DNA of 64,000 bases from contig NC_051083.1 of assembly GCF_004664715.2 (NCBI RefSeq), positions 114,958,534 to 115,022,533 of the forward strand, read 5' to 3'. Made by a program: the position numbers and the translations under genes. Below are positions 62,751-64,000 of this stretch, in pieces; the first letter of the stretch is position 1, and every line of letters begins with the position of its first letter. A model generated the notes under the pieces. The model was given only the letters and a program-made list of their open reading frames with translations, was not told where the DNA came from and searched no databases. Origin of the DNA: Peromyscus leucopus. Lineage: Eukaryota > Chordata > Mammalia > Rodentia > Cricetidae.

Positions 62751-62965
62751 CATTACTAGTAGGGGTACTAATCATGCCAACATTAACTCTCCATGCATAT
62801 TTTGAAAGATTCAGCTGAGCAGCTAGTTTCAGGGTCTCACTCCAGTCAGTTTTGAATCCTTCAGTGATTGTACTTATACTGACACTGACATGGACTGTTT
62901 TTAGGAGGTGACTATTTTAAATTCATTATTATATACATTGAAGTATTAATTTAATCAGAGTTTTA

Positions 62966-63090
62966 AAGGGTTAAGACTGTAAACATACCCCCTATGTAGA
63001 GTAGATAGGGGTAGGGTAGAGGGAGCAAAAGAAGAGGAGGGAGGGGGAACTGTGGTTGGTATATAAAATGAAAACAAAACAAAACATAAA
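62966..63090 (+). mobile_element. L1 3' terminus
   Basis: GTAGGGTAGAGGGAGCAAAA, then AGGGGGAACTGTGGTTGGTA, TATAAAATG and an AAAACAAAAC tail, in rodent L1 3' order. Confidence 0.65.
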
Positions 63091-63279
63091 CATGTCTTTG
63101 TTGTATATAAGGTCCCAGAGGAACCAGGGAAGAAATGGTAATAAAACATCAAATAAATTATAAGATAGGAAAAATTTAGAGCCCAAAATAATAATTAAAA
63201 AAAGGAGCACCAAAGAAAGGAAATAGAGTACCAGACTCAGATTGTCAATGAGGGGCAATCAACAAGGAAGAACATAACT

Positions 63280-63978
63280 TGTGGATTCCTGAGAGCTTCC
63301 CCGGCACCCTGCCTCTTTCTATTCCCACGATGTCTTCATTTATCATGGTATTTTTTTCCTTCCCTGCTCTCCCATTCTGTCCCTGTTCCATCTCGATCCT
63401 CCCATTTCCTTATCTTCTCATGCCCCATTCTTTGCCCTCCATTCTCACCCCCCACTCCCAGTTTTCTCATGTAGATCTCATCTATTTCTCCTTCGCTGGG
63501 CTATCTATGTGTCTCTCTTAGGCTCCCTCCTTGTTAGCTAGCTTCTCTGGAGCTGTGGGATGTAGTCTGATTATCCTTTTTACATCTAGTATCCACTTAT
63601 GAGTGATTACATACTATGTTTGTCCTTCTGAATCTGGGTTACCTCACTCAGGATGATATTTTCTAGTTCCATCATTTACCTGCAAATTTTGTGATATCAT
63701 TGTTTTTTACTGCTGAGTAGTTGTATATATGTGCCACATTTTCTTTACCAATTATTCAGTTGAGGGGCATCTAGGTTGTTTCCAGGTTCTTGCCATATGA
63801 ATAATCTGCTATGAACATAGTTGAGCATGTGTCCTTGTGGTAAGATTGAGCATTCCTTGGGTATATGCCCAAGAGTGGTATAGCTGGGTCTTGAGGAAGA
63901 CTTATTCCCAATTTTCTGAGAAACCACCATACTGATTTCCAGAGTGGCTATACAAGTTTGCATTCCTACCAACAGTGG
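63280..63978 (-). mobile_element. Inverted 5' part of a second L1 (3' UTR start plus ORF2 C-terminus)
   Basis: Antisense L1: GAGAGCTTCCCCGGCACCCT, AGATCTCATCTATTTCTCCT, TTGTTAGCTAGCTTCTCTGG, then the ORF2 end GAATCTGGGTTACCTCACTC and GGGCATCTAGGTTGTTTCCA. It parallels 31141-31845 but also contains about 300 bases of 3' UTR. Frameshifts break ORF2. Confidence 0.88.
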
Positions 63979-64000
63979 TGGACTGGTCTACGCTGGTGAC
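63979..64000 (+). mobile_element. Start of the sense 3' UTR part of the second L1 (cut by window end)
   Basis: TGGACTGGTCTACGCTGGTG resembles the plus-strand L1 3' UTR at 32102-32122 (TGGACTGACCTACTCTGGTG). Only 22 bases are visible, so the call rests on this match and on the break of ORF2 homology just before it. Confidence 0.6.

Overview
The window looks like rodent genomic DNA from a gene-poor, repeat-dense region. The most likely source is a cricetid (deer mouse, hamster or vole type); that assignment is an inference from repeat families recalled from memory. The repeats are B1, B2/B3 and B4 SINEs, Lx-type and younger L1 fragments, a URR1-like hAT element, mys-like class II LTRs with 6-bp target duplications, older MIR, L2, MaLR and L1M relics, and long purine/pyrimidine and tetranucleotide microsatellites. 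I see nothing prokaryotic or viral apart from endogenous retroelements.

Only two host protein genes can be supported, both class II olfactory receptors (ORs). An intact 312-residue OR lies on the minus strand at 35736-36674, with a strong splice acceptor just upstream of its start codon. A broken OR lies on the plus strand near 17853-18195. It has a one-base frameshift and ends at the start of transmembrane helix 3. Finding them together suggests the window lies in or beside an OR cluster. No multi-exon non-OR gene, rRNA or functional tRNA was found.

Layout. 0-4.5 kb: L1 3' UTR, a B4-like SINE and an old L1M tract. 6.5-8 kb: MIRs broken by B1 insertions. 10-16 kb: B3-type SINEs and microsatellites. 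16.4-16.8 kb: a solo LTR. 17.8-18.2 kb: the OR pseudogene. 19-25 kb: L2 and MaLR relics, an odd B1, a second solo LTR and a composite microsatellite. 30.7-32.7 kb: an L1/tRNA-Gly chimera and a 5'-inverted L1 with a target duplication. 35-36.7 kb: an old L1 and the intact OR. 37.4-39.9 kb: a minimal B1 insertion, Lx sequence and a hAT element. 40-58 kb: sparse relics and no gene. 58-64 kb: an AT-rich palindrome, B3s, an old L1, a rearranged 2.7-kb LTR element with inverted arms, and a second 5'-inverted L1 that runs off the end.

I found no convincing undescribed gene system. The observations most worth a second look concern retroelement integration: the inverted-arm LTR element (60012-62750), the L1 joined to a tRNA-Gly 5' half (30704-30812), two 5'-inverted L1s of related sequence, and a B1 whose tail is poly-T instead of poly-A. 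All family names come from memory of consensus sequences; no database search was possible.
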